Assembly (NCBI GenBank): GCA_030248225.1
Contig: JASANE010010025.1
Location: 1 to 64,000 of the forward strand
Direction of reading: 5' to 3'
DNA length: 64,000 bases
DNA from: Trileptium ribeirensis
Taxonomy: Eukaryota > Nematoda > Enoplea > Enoplida > Thoracostomopsidae
Each line of letters starts with the position of its first letter. Position 1 is the first letter of the stretch. Under the pieces are notes generated by a model. That model was not told the origin of the DNA. It searched no databases and saw nothing but the letters and a program-made list of their open reading frames with translations. Below, piece after piece: positions 18,566 through 30,493 of this stretch. A program made the translations under genes and the position numbers.

Positions 18566-19616
18566 TTAGGCGATATCTCCTATATTGTTACACTGCCTTA
18601 CTCGACGAAAACGTCGGTTGTGTGAATCGTACAGTATCTCCACCTCGTTATCATCCAAGGTTTCATTATGTCCGATAGTTTGTTCAGCTCTGATGGAAAC
18701 CAGGATATTTCCGAAGTTCATGACAGCGACTGGTATCAGACGCTGTCCCGTCAGCCCTAAAGAGTGGGCTATAGCTACGTCGCGAAGAGAGGTATGGGGA
18801 ACGAAAAGGGCCGATCTCGAGTACCGCATTTATAAACACCTCTGTGTTAGGCGATATCTGGACATAGTTACGGCTTACCACATTGATAACTAGAGGCTTG
18901 TAATCGCCTTGATCGGTGAAGTGTACCGAGAAACTACCAGATCCATTATATAAATCCAAACACCTATCCTTAAAATTGATTGCAACATATGGCAATAATG
19001 CCATAAAGTCCGTACCTAAGATGCATTCATATGGTGTATCGGCAGTTACTTGGAATTCACAATTGGTAAGGAGCGACCACATTGTTATAGGCGCTTTAAC
19101 TGACCCATTGATCACCAACTCCTGTTGGGTAGCGGACACTGCTGTAGTAGTATTCGAATCTCTAGGCACCTATACTAAACGAGCTGCTAAGGCTTGTGAC
19201 ATGATCGAGATTTCAGCTTTAGTGTCAACATGTGTCATAACAGAAGTGCCTAAGATAGTGGAATTTATCAGCAAAAAGGTGTTTCTTGCAAACAAGGTAT
19301 TTAGTTGCCTAGTTAAAATGCCGGAGCGGGGTACAGCACAAAGTTCACGCCTAGAGGCTACAAAGAGCTCATCATCGTCGATAAAGATCAGTTCTTCCTC
19401 AGAGAAGGTTCGAGAAATCTGTAACCTAGAAAAGCGTCGTGGAGCTCGATTCGGCACTACGGACACGCGCGGCAGTCCCGTAAGCGTTATCGAAGGTTCA
19501 CTAGCTTGTTGCTTAACAACTGAGGGTGAATTATCCTCCTCTGATGGGAAACTATTCACTCTCGGGCGCGCTGGAGTCCAATGGATTATGAACTTAGGAG
19601 GGACAGTAGTTTCCAT
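18566..19616 (-). pseudogene. Retropepsin region of the gypsy-type element
   Basis: The minus strand reads VMTHVDTKAEISIMS (near 19,225) and, further on, ECILGTDFMALL. These are the active-site and I-L-G-x-D-F landmarks of gypsy proteases. The active-site Gly is Lys in this copy. A TAG stop at 19,170-19,172 interrupts the domain without a frame change. A frameshift lies near 18,830, after which the ALFVPHTSL and TIGHNETLDD pieces continue towards reverse transcriptase. The frame begins 18 bp after the env-like stop. Confidence 0.75.
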
Positions 19617-19634
19617 TAACTTTTCACGGCATAG

Positions 19635-20962
19635 CTACGAACTTGGAAGGTAGCGGCCATACGTACGCGATAATTTGCATTTAGTTAGAATATAGGCAAG
19701 GCTTACAAAACTAGTTACGACGGTGATCTTAAAATAGGGTGACATACCAGTGTACTCCAAAGCAGAGAAGTTTAGTAGTCTGTGCACTTGTTCAAGAGCT
19801 ATTTGAGCGACTTGCAAGTTAGTGGCTTTAGCACTATCAAACGAGCTCCAGGTTAACGGTTTGAATTTGAGACCAGATAGCGGATCAATTGTTATGGTAG
19901 GTCCTAGCTTGATGATTATTTGTTTGGGTTGTAACATGCTCGTGAGTACAAATGAACCTGTTATTAACTGGGTGTAGTTCCCGTGTGGAAACCATAACAC
20001 TCCGTTTGGTGGGACCTTTATAAGGTGTCCGTGGACCACATGAGCCAATTCTCTACGATTGGCAAGTACTACCTCCGCTTCAAGCGTTCGAGTTAGACTC
20101 CTTGGGTGGTAGTATAGATGTCAGATTCGTTAGTGAGCGGTCCCAAGAGAGAACTATTTCGGCAGGAGTGTTTGACATGCTCAGCGATTAGATCGCCTGC
20201 GATAATCCATTCCAGACAATGCGTGCTCTGGCCTTGCCTAAAGGCGTGCGGTTCGCAAAAAAGGCAGTGCGAAGCCGTTGCCTACAGGCCTGTAGGTTCA
20301 GGGCTCAAAGCGAGTTTGCCCTACTCGTGGCAGGGGTAGCTTCAAATGCGTTTGCGCATCGAGCACATTCCACACCGTGTTGTATATGCGGAAATAGGGT
20401 CGGCTGCAATATAAATCTAAACCGAAATCCCGTTAAGTCCACGCTCACAGAAAGTACACGATCAAATTGATAAGCCAAGCTAGACTCGCGTGACAAGATG
20501 GTTTTAGAAATCCTTAGACCCATTGCAAATAGTTGTCTGAGCATAACTACATCGATGACAGCGAGGGACAACTCCCCACTGAGCATCGATTCCGTAATAG
20601 CTTGTACTGAGGCCCTCATATTAGCGCCTAATATGTGGTCGATTAGTTGTTGGTGTCCAGGAGTTATTTCGCGTGCACTGTTGCAACACAATTGTTCAAT
20701 CATTGAGATTATTTCCTACATACTACGGTGAAGGAAAGCATAAACATCTTCGTTAGCCTTGGTCAGGCACTTAATGGCGTTAGTGTTACGAAAAGGAATG
20801 TAACTTGTTTCACGCATAGATTTCTTCTAAAGCGTTCACTTGCTGTTTAACATTATGAATGTGTACACCGTTTGCAAAAGCCATCCCAACTCCAGGAAAT
20901 CCGGACACAGCTCCAACGGCTGCGACCACTAAGCTTGCGAAGGGTTTATCCCGCTTGCTAGT
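19635..20962 (-). pseudogene. Env-like glycoprotein remnant
   Basis: Three minus-strand pieces fit a class-I-like envelope protein in the expected order. Near 20,960-20,820, a basic site (SKRDK) is followed by an Ala/Gly/Val-rich stretch resembling a fusion peptide and then a heptad-like segment (VKQQVNALEEI). At 20,703-20,305 a longer helical region precedes CARC. At 20,048-19,635 a strand-rich part ends with a hydrophobic segment YFKITVVTSFVSLAYIL and a short basic tail, like a membrane anchor. Frameshifts separate them. Cys-rich pieces at 21,322-21,101 may belong to the surface subunit. Homology to a named env family was not established. Confidence 0.5.
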
Positions 20963-22340
20963 TAAAAGTCGTAAAACTGTTCATTCGTAACGCAAAACGA
21001 GTGTACCACTTAGGGAATAGTAGTTGGTATCCAGTACACCATGGTAAGCCCTGTCTAGTTCAAGTTCCAAATCGCGTAGGGTTTGTTGTAACTTCCGTTA
21101 TTAGGTGCAATTAGCAATCCTACAGCAGTCAGCGCGGCGAGTTCCATCATCTGCGTACGGTGGACAGTCTCCATCTCCCAGGCAATTCTTCTCCTCTCTC
21201 AATCCTTTAAAGACAGTTGCAAAGCCACTGGTACGTGTAGTCCGATCTGACGTGATCATCAGGCGTTGGGGTTTAATGACGACACCCACTTGTTGGTTAA
21301 CGAAGGCAACCAAACCAGACATCTTGTCACTAAACTGACTCCTGCACCTGGTCAGATGGTTCCAACGAGGCGGCCATTGCCTCAGTCAGTTACTCATCTA
21401 GTTCCTAGGTTGGCTCACTACTCAAAACGGGTGCGGAAACCATACCGGATTTAATCACAGGGCCGTTTACTCCTACACTCTCATTGACGGCTGAGTCGCA
21501 CGCTACTTCTAGTAGTTGACGGTCGCAGGTCTAGCTAGTAAACGCAAACTGGCATACCACACGGCTGTGCGATCGCAACGGTGGGATTCATGGGAGAATT
21601 GAAAACTGTTCATTACCTGACTTACAAACGAAGTAGTGGACATCCCGTCGTTACCTTGGTGCCTAAAAATAACTTAGATTAGGTAAGGTGCTTCTAGTAA
21701 TAGCTGATGAAATTTGAAATTAGCTTCCCGGAAAACGTGTTTTATAGCAGCTGCCGGAATGCCGTGTTGATAAGGCCAACAAGGCCAAATGGCTCCGGTG
21801 GTGGTGGTTATTACAGCACCAGCGGTGGCCAGTATGCCTGTATAGGTCCATCGCCCATAATGCCATTCGAAATAGCAGTTGTCGCTCAAGACTTGTGATT
21901 CAGGGTGATGGCTTTCGCCACATTCCCAGCATAGAGGACGTTTTCCTAACTCTCCCTCAAATTCTCGTTCATAACTTGTTGGAGCGTATAACCAATGACA
22001 CCGTCCGCCACCAACTCCATGAACCGTTCCAATGAAAACAGAGTTTCTACATTAAACTAGAGTCCTTCTACTCGGTGTTCTATAGGAGCGACAGCACCCA
22101 ACAAGAAACTCAACGCAGCGGCCTCGCGATGGTGAACTTGCCTGGTGCTCGATTCAGCTCGTATTTCGAAAAGGCGGCTCAGGCTGTCAAGCTGTTTTAT
22201 AGCAATGAGCGTACGACGATACAGCAATCCCTGTGGCTGAAGCACGCTGACCCTAGCATCTCCTGCAGACTCCCGATGGAGCCTGATGTAAATCGGTATA
22301 AGGCACTCTGCCAAGGCAGCGTTCAGGTTGTCGTCTAACC
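20963..22340 (-). pseudogene. Possible surface-subunit remains
   Basis: Short minus-strand frames, including a Cys-rich piece at 21,322-21,101 (CLGDGDCPPY, then CCRIANC), lie upstream of the putative fusion peptide. They could be the surface part of the same envelope protein, but the decay is too strong to be sure. Confidence 0.25.
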
Positions 22341-22343
22341 TAA

Positions 22344-23452
22344 TGCGCGACTAGACTTAAAATGACCCCGTTGGCCATCCTATTTTGTCAAAACCGATGT
22401 GGAATCGAAAACCATTGTTACGAAACAAACAGGGAATTTGGCACTGTTTTTCGTTAACCAAAATTAGACGAAGTGGAATCCAACTGCCAGAAACTACAAC
22501 TGTCTCGGAACAGAATTTTAGCGATTTCTTATTAATATAAAACGGTTCACTGCTAATTAGAACATTGACTAATTCAAGATCCGCTCTTGTTCGCCAACAC
22601 GAACGTGGTTAAATTTTTTAGTTTTCAGCATTCGCGAACATTGCCATCTCAAATGAAGTTGAACAAATTTTTGTTAACAAAACGAGTTAGATTTAATGCA
22701 AATGTTCCTGTGTTCGCGAACAAACAATTTTCATATTTTAAATTTTCAACAAATTTGTACAATCATTAAATTATTAAGCTGGAATCATAGTCGAATACGA
22801 TATAGAAAACAATTTGTTTGCGAACAATTTCACCCATAAAATGTTCACTAATAAATTGCAGATTCAAACACAGCGCGGGCCCGATTAATAAGTCATTATC
22901 TCTAACGCAACTTTAATTTTAAAAGCAAATGTCCGCAAACATTTGATGCTTGGTGATTTTAATCATACGTGCTCATAGTGATGTCGATTACGTATTCCTG
23001 TCTGACAAAATAGTCTATACAAAAATAAATTTATTTAAGAACTACCTTTGTGTTCAAGAACAACATTTACTTAAGAATATACGTTTGTGTTCGCGAACAA
23101 ATTTTATTCGAACAAATCTTCGAACAAGTTTAAAAATTATTTATTTCAAATGTTGAACATGTTTAAAATAGTTTCTATCGCTGAGTTATTGCACGTGTCG
23201 AGCGATGCCTCCCTGTAACACTGTTCACGAACAAAACGCACGAATATGAAGCTCACAAAATTATGTTTTCAACAATTTGTGGATTTCATTAACCAATTTG
23301 CGAACCAAAAATTGCCCATTTTATACCACCTTACAGCTGTTCTTAAATGCTTTTACTACATTATGCAATCACAAAGAAGCGTTCTGTTACAAAAAATATG
23401 GCAATTTTAAAAATAGGATGGCAGGTGGGGTCAATTTAGGTTTAGTCGCGCA
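22344..23452. mobile_element. 1,109-bp MITE nested in the LTR element
   Basis: Ends begin TGCGCGACTA, with inverted repeats of about 43 bp that include CATCCTATTTT. The element is flanked by TAA at 22,341-22,343 and 23,453-23,455. The interior is AT-rich and contains palindromes of the TGTTCGCGAACA type (for example near 22,711 and 23,091). It belongs to the same family as the copies at 30,051 and 63,185 and has the TWA duplication of PIF/Harbinger elements. No transposase frame. Confidence 0.88.
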
Positions 23453-23471
23453 TAACTTGGGATCTACCGTA

Positions 23472-25776
23472 CTAGGACATTTCATGTTGGTGCGCAGGAA
23501 TGGTGAACAATACGTCTGCTCCAAAAAATAAGCTATGGTCATCGTCCGAAATTTGTCGTAAAGTACCACGTTCAGTTCGTAGTTGATTCGTCAGGTATTG
23601 TCCGTATAACTGTTGAAGTCGCTCGTCCAACCCGCATGCTCGTTCGCCGTTAGCTTCGCATACAAAATTTAGTAAGTTCTCCTTACCGAGACAAGCACAT
23701 GAATTGTCTTCATCCTCGGAAAAAGACTCCTCTGAATTACCCAGGGACATGCGAAGTCTCCCTTTCATCTTCCCTATCACAGATAGAGTTAAAGAGACAT
23801 CCGAATTACCCGAAGAAATACTAGGCACCTCTTCGACGGGTCCCAAAATATCGCTCGAAACACTATATTATGTATCATTCGAATGACTTAAATTACCCGG
23901 ACACATACACGGCAACCCTTCGATAGGATCATCGCGTTCGTTATCAGGTTCGAACAAAATAGTCACGTTCAACTCGGTCGCTACTTCCGATTCACCTTCT
24001 TCACTATCCAACTCGCTGGGTTCGTTTCGATTGACTCCGTCGCTAGCATTATCGCCATCTTGTGAGTGAATAGAAAGTTGGCTCAGCTGGAAGTTCAGGT
24101 CGATTCCCTCGTCCGTCTGAGAGTACTTGAGGCAGTTTGTTATTGCCACGGCTCACTTCCCAAACTCCTTCGCGGTGCCATTCGTCCTCATTGGGCATGG
24201 GTTCGTTCCTATAAAAGCTGGCATTGGGATCTTCCCAGCTAACCCAGAATTCCTCATCATCTAATGCTCGCATCTCATCTTTTTTCCCTATTTTCATCCT
24301 CATCATAACTATCGCTCTAAGGCTCATCGGTGGTTACCATGATGTCATAACCACACTCACCATCAATCTCCTTCATCCAGATCTCCCCGTTTTCAACGCA
24401 CTCAGGCTGAAAAAATTGACTTAGATTACACAAGTTCGCTTGGCAGTTATGGTTTACAACGCTCGCTTTGGATCCGGTTAGCTTGCAAATGATTGTTATT
24501 GATTCTCTAGATTCGTTAGATTCGCTTCCACTTAATTCTACCAATTCAACTCTACACTATCCACGCTAACTTCATTATCAAATTCTTCACTACACTCACT
24601 TACCTCACTGCTGGGTATGTCTTTGTGCACTTCAACGACGGGGGCCGCAACGGGTCCCTCATGATGCAATGATTGAACAAATTCTAGCACCTCACCATCG
24701 CTATCTCCCTACCTCGACAGACCCCGGGACATATTTGCAGCTTCGGCGATCATGCCCGCTTCCTCAGTAGGACAGTACGAAACTTGTTCACTACCTCCGC
24801 TTGAATATAGACGACAAGAGCAGCCCCGGTCGGCATCAAGGATGGACCCAATGACTGTGGAAGGTCTTGCCGACGACTTCGGGAAGGGCGCCTCAAGTCC
24901 ATTGGAATAATCTGTCGGCTTAAAATAACATTCAATAGTATCCACTTCACTTCTCGCATCACTCTAATAACTCTCTAATACTACAAGTGCGACCTTCCTC
25001 AATCGGAACACCATATTTATACGACACACATTTGTCACATTCACACGTGGGACGGTTTGCGCGACAATCCGACCCACAAACTACAACAGATGACCTATAA
25101 TTTTGAACGCAATTAGGGCTAGATAACTCCGAGAGGGCCCTAACATCGTCCGAGCTAACCGTATTGATTCCTGATCTCCAAAAGCTCCATAGGCGCCTCA
25201 CACGACAGCCCTTATAAATTCGCGCTTGATTCAGCCATATCTATGTCATCGGCATCCACGTCGGAATAACAAACACCGTCCATATCATCACTATCATCAT
25301 CACCAACTTGGGTCCGGCATGCGCTACTACCCGCCCTGACGACGGTTATGCAGGATATATCCGGTTGTCCATCACTCTCTCTCATTCCTCTCTACTAAAT
25401 AGCCAACCTCAAAGGAGTAATAAAATAATGGCTCATTCATAACACCTACCTCACTCAAATTGACTGAAGTCATCTGCAAAGAGCTGGGGGTCGCGAGACG
25501 AAAACTTTGGGTGTTTTCCTGGGATCTACATGCTATAATATCATCAGCTACATTCATACTACCATTATCTACCATACTAAACTATCTACACTAACATTTT
25601 CCTCAATTTCGCGAATCTCTAGTTCTTCACTACCGCTCTCCTCGGCCGTTATTGCTCGTATGTTCACTCCTGGTCAACGCCGGACCAGAGCTTTGTTGTT
25701 CGATGCGTCGACATTTCGCTCGCTCGCAGCAGTATTTAAAGGCAATTCAGCACCTAGGTACGGCATGCCTACATAA
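23472..25776 (-). pseudogene. Acidic, Cys-rich coding remains of unknown function
   Basis: Successive minus-strand frames of 60-124 codons share an odd composition: Glu/Asp/Ser-rich stretches (EESFSEDEDN, DSEEGESEVATE) alternating with Cys pairs (CACLGKENLLNFVCEANGER, CSCRLYSSGGSEQVSYC, CECDKCVSYKYG, CQANLCNLSQFFQPEC). The Cys spacing suggests one or more metal-binding knuckles. It lies between gag and env-like remains and is split by stops and frameshifts. It matches no retroelement protein that I recognise. Confidence 0.45.
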
Positions 25777-26478
25777 AACATACAATACCCATCACCCACA
25801 TATCCCACTTTTTGGCATTTTATATTTTCTCCACTATATACATTATTTACAAATTCCGAGTCACACTGGTCGGAATACTTGTCTCGACAGTCGAAGAATG
25901 TCTATTCGTTCTCAAAGTCAATTCCGTACTGTTGGTTCGTTTCGGTGATTTCTGACAAACCGTTCGGCTGAACCGTTTCGTGGCTCCGAGCGTAAAGCGC
26001 GGCATCACCACACGCAGTCAACACGAGCAGGTTCAATTGCCTCCCGATTGGGCCTTCCATCACTTCAGTAGCGTCGATGTACTCGTCAGTAAGCGTCGAA
26101 TATTCGTCCTCTTTTCGTACATTGGTTCGTGAACGGTAGTGATAGTTTGGTGTTCACACCTCCAGTTTGTTCACCAAACCCTAACTTTCCATGGATCATT
26201 CATAAGACATCCAACCGATGGTTAGTGGCTGGGCTAGGTTCCTTTGTCGTTCGGCCTCGCGAAGCATTACAATTCAACTTGTTACGGCGACGTGGTACGA
26301 AACTGTTTCCTTGGGCCCAATCTCCTCCATACACATTACGATAAGGCGGTAATGGGTTTCTCGTGTTCCGATACTGTTTTTGGGACCATTGCGACACGGC
26401 TGTGGTACGCTGGTCTGCATCGGCCAGCCATTAGAATTGCCATACAGATGACCCGAAGTGGTATTGCTATATCCCCGA

Positions 26479-27700
26479 CTACCATTCGAATATTAATGGG
26501 GAGGTTGATTCGTGCCCAGTTAGGACGATTCGGGACCTCTGGGCGCATTCCTCCGTTAACCTGACTAGTTCAAGTTTGGTTATTCCATCGCACATTATCC
26601 CGATACCCGTGGCTTCCCTCTGAGCGCCGAACCTGATATCAGGGGTCACCCTGTTTAGGTCCACGACGTACAGAACTATAGATATAAATCGAGACTGGTT
26701 GTGTATTTCGCGGTACATTGCCCGCTCCTACGTCAGCGCGTGGCGGTAACGAGCAGTTGCGTGCGAAATGGCCAGGTTCCCCACACCCAAAGAGAGTAAT
26801 GGGTGGCTGGGTTGAGCGCGGCGCTGGCACAGGTGCGGTGCGAGTGTCGGGTACAAACGGCTGTGCGATAGGATTGAACTGATAGGTGGCTTCAGCTCGT
26901 TTATCTATCACGTCGAGCAAGCGATTGATAGTGTCGTTGTTGGTAGTATTAGTTAATCTGTGGTCCTCTAGAACAGATTGTAGCTCGGTGACCAAAGCTT
27001 GAGTTCCTTCCTCAAGCAAATCGTTGACGGACTTAGAACCCCGCGATTTAATCGCGACGCTGGACGCATCCGGTTCCGGACAGTCAGAGATAGCGTCCTC
27101 ATAACGCTTAGCAACACCGATGGTATCTGGAAAGTCTCACATTCGTAAATTTGACTTAGTACTTGCCTGCGCCGATCAGGTCTTATGACTCGCTGAGAGA
27201 ACTTGCGTAGCATCGAGTCGCATTACTCAGGCTCGATATCAGGGAAAGCACTCACACAGTTTCTGTAACTATAGTCCGTACATAGCAACTGGTTTAGTAG
27301 CTCCTCGTTTGTCTAGTACATAACCCTGAAAGTTATTTCTCAGGTAGGCAAGAAGTGGATAATAAAAACCGCAGACTAACTACTAGCCCATTGAAAATTT
27401 GACAGTTTCTCGGTGGCAGGCCGTCTCAGGCCTCCCTAGCCGGTCCACGCAGAGCAAATGGTATGCAAATTAATTTTCATCTATCATCCCATCCATTAGC
27501 ATTGGCGAACCGATTATACATACGAATCCAATCCTTGAAATCTTGTTCCCCTGGTTTCCCATCAAACGTGGGCATATCCCGCAGAGGTACCAGTGGGACT
27601 GTATTACACCTAGTGACCAAATGGTGGAGCAGAGACCGCTAGGATCCGTGTCTGGGTCCGGTGGTTCAGGCAAATCTCCACGTCGTGGTCGTCCATTAGG
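26479..27700 (-). pseudogene. Gag remnant of the gypsy-type element
   Basis: Near 27,600-27,480 the minus strand reads MPTFDGKPGEQDFKDWIRMY, a typical start of a Ty3/gypsy capsid domain. At 27,019-26,639 a frame ends in LFGCGEPGHFARNC, a CCHC zinc knuckle whose first Cys has become Leu. The pieces are separated by frameshifts. Gag lies close to the 5' LTR, as expected. Confidence 0.7.
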
Positions 27701-27799
27701 TCAAGGCGGGGGCGTGAGTGATCGTTCCTCGGCGTCAGAGTCTGACCGAGAACTATGGTTAGTTTCCCTGTTCACTGGCATAGTATCCCTCTAAAAAGT

Positions 27800-29077
27800 C
27801 CTCGTCTCCCATGTCCGAGTTATGATTCAAGTACGGGTCTATATTTTACTAATAACGTACGTTGACTTCAACAACAGATGTTCTAGATCTTTTAAACCCT
27901 CGCATTGGCAATCGCACACACGAAAATCCAGTAAAAATGGATCGCCCAACTTAATCAGTAAGAAGGTGATAATGTACAGCTAACGAAGTATTACTACAGA
28001 CAATCGCGAAGGACAAACGTCGAAAGGTTATAGTTAGGACAAAAATACTAATACGTTAGCCCGAAGATCAAATCCACAATTACAAAGCACGACTATGACA
28101 AGTATATGACGTGAATAAGCCGTATACCTCCTTGGTAGGACACGAAACTACACAGTAACAATATAGACAAAACCAAAGAAAAAAGAAAAATAATTTCAGT
28201 GTTCGATAAAGTCCAATTCTGTCCTAATAACAGTTAAACGATAACATCGTTCCAACCAACCACGACCAGACGACCGGCAATACGGGCGTTCAGTTACCTC
28301 ACGAAGGCGGCGAAAAGGAGCAGCGCGACAGCGGCAGAATAAGATGATATGACAAACTGTTCCAAGACAGTTCACGATGGGGCAAAATCAAAGTCCCTCG
28401 TTTGTCGGTGGAGAAGCGTTCCGTATATGCGCAAGTTCGGAGGGCAACAGGCGCTCAAAATACCAAGTTGGTCGTTCGGTAACAAGGCCATAAGCAGCTG
28501 TACTGAAAGGTGGACGTCGATAACGTGTCGTCGACTTATTCGGATGATGCGTCGCAGTCCCTTATAAGGTGAATAGGGCAAAACCAAAAGGGTTCGCAGG
28601 AGTATAAACAGGAATTTCGAAATTACTCCGATTCAAACAACACCAGCCGAAGAATAAATTAACAAATCAATTACTTTGATATTCAGTTAAAATATTAGTT
28701 AATTAGCACACTGACATACAATATTCAAGAAATTCCTGAAAATGCGCTTGTTGTTTGCCTGCACGTAGGCCTAACCCCACGCCACTACCAAGGATAATGA
28801 CGACGGTAATTACAGCAAGACAAAGTTGTTAGTTGTGACACCGCCAACCAGGGTTAAGGCACAAAATATGATAACCAACACACAGAACTACAATGATTAC
28901 ATTCCGGACTCTATACATCGACAAAGAATAACTATGACCATTCCTTGTGCGAGAGGTCCATACTCGTTAAAATATAATAGAAAAGTGTGAAAATTATTGG
29001 TTAAATTGATTCAGAATTCAACGGGAAATCGCCAGTGCGATTGTCTACGTAAATCTCACGACATGGCCCCCATACGA
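27800..29077 (-). other. Untranslated leader of the LTR element
   Basis: About 1.3 kb between the gag remains and the 5' LTR with no recognisable reading frame. It would be the leader with packaging signal; nothing specific is seen. Confidence 0.4.
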
Positions 29078-29891
29078 TGTAATAACAGGACGCAGCTGCA
29101 TTGCACAACTTTCTAACACCATTGCCATAGGACCCCGGCTATTATATCCTCAAGGGCGGACTTCCATTTTTGCTGTTTCGATCATTTAACGCGAGTTTCC
29201 TCGGTCAGACTAAAGAAGCTATGGAGGTTAGAAGGCCGTAGGCGAGCTTCACAAGGTGTGTTCGGACCCCGCCCAATTGGTTGGGCACGTGTTTAGTCTG
29301 CGGTATGATTGCTGAGGTCCCCGAGAGGGGCTGACACTGACACCTGCTCACATAGTGACATGTCAATATTCCCTACTCCGATCTCACTCGGAAGTTGATT
29401 GATTTTATAAGACAAAGCGGGTAGAGCGTCAATCATTTATGCGAGAGCAGCGGCGGCATAATAACTGTGTCAAATTCGACTCGATCTAGGAATTTTTGGG
29501 CATGAATTCCTTCAGCAAAAATGATTGACCAATGTGGCACCCACAGGATTCCTACCATTCCCTGAAAGTTTATAGTCGGGGTGGATATCCTACGTGGTGG
29601 GATTATCATTAGCTTGCAGTAGTTGGAGTAATTATTGTGTCGATGTAATTGGGTGAAGTAAATTTGTTTACAGTTGACACTGATCGTTCTTGACGAGCGG
29701 GTTAAGTTTTAAGATTTTGATGAATCTTTTATCTCGCACCTTCTCTTTGCTTTAGTTAGAATAGGAGCCAAGCGACACACGTCGAGACTTGATCCCTGCA
29801 GGCCTCAGCGTGGGGCGTTGGTTGATTGACCGGACAAAACATTTAAACAAATAACCGCTGCCAGAAAACGAACACTTGACACCGAAGGTCA
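29078..29891 (-). repeat. 5' LTR of the gypsy-type element
   Basis: Full-length partner of the 15,568-16,365 repeat. On the minus strand it is followed, after a few bases, by TGGGGGCCATGTCGTGAG (left of 29,078), which could be a primer-binding site because it begins with TGG; the matching tRNA was not identified. No clear target-site duplication was found at the outer edges. Confidence 0.83.
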
Positions 29892-30050
29892 TTTTTTTGA
29901 GTTTATTACAAATGGTACAAATCAGACATGAGACAGGTAACGTTAACAAAACAGGCATTGGGCAGTGACAAGAAAGGAGGTAAGGCGACAAGAAACGAGT
30001 CAACTATTGATAATCAGGCAATACAAAACGAGGAACCAAGACAGGAGCAA

Positions 30051-30493
30051 TACATGACTAAGCTTGAAATGATCCCGCTGACCATCCTATTTTGTTTTTT
30101 TGCAAACATTTTCATCACCGAACATTTTCTCATAGGTCAGGAAATGCTACTTTTTGTTCGCGAATATCAAATATTTTCGCGAACAAAATTTTGTCGGATT
30201 TGTATTAACAAGGGGCTTGTTCGCGAACAATAATTGATAAATAATATGAGAGTCTCGTTTATGACATCACAGTTACATTAAATTTGTTCGCGAACAGAGG
30301 CGAGTCCTGTTTCGACGCTATGATATGCTACAGAATTGTAATTACCCAAATGCAAACCTCTAAGTCTGCGCTAGCAGTGAGTCGCATCGAATATCCTAAC
30401 AACGAAATTGCGTTGCGAAATTGCGAAATTGTTCCGTAACAACGAATTGCAAAATAGGATGGTTAGCGGGGTGACTTGAAGTTTAGTCGCGCA
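30051..30493. mobile_element. 443-bp MITE, same family as 22,344-23,452
   Basis: Left end TACATGACTAAGCTTG aligns to the family end with CpG-type transitions; the right end, AAGTTTAGTCGCGCA, is near consensus. The subterminal GACCATCCTATTTTG and AAAATAGGATGGTTAG match as inverted repeats. Three TTCGCGAA-centred palindromes lie at about 30,155-30,295. The flanks, CAA and CAG, are a poor duplication. Confidence 0.82.

Larger units (their letters stand above)
15568..29891 (-). mobile_element. Decayed Ty3/gypsy-type LTR element with env-like region
   Basis: Two direct repeats of about 0.8 kb bound a 14.3-kb segment. All recognisable retroviral-type coding remains inside it are on the minus strand, so the 5' LTR is at the right. 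The order is gag, acidic Cys-rich region, env-like region, protease, reverse transcriptase and RNase H. Many frameshifts and stops and diverged LTRs show an old insertion. A nested MITE accounts for 1,109 bp. No integrase was recognised between RNase H and the 3' LTR, and env before pol is not the usual Ty3/gypsy order, so a composite of two elements cannot be excluded. Confidence 0.8.

Noticed and set aside
18916..19653. 245-codon plus-strand frame
   Set aside because: It is the antisense of the protease and adjoining pol sequence, which has clear family motifs on the minus strand.
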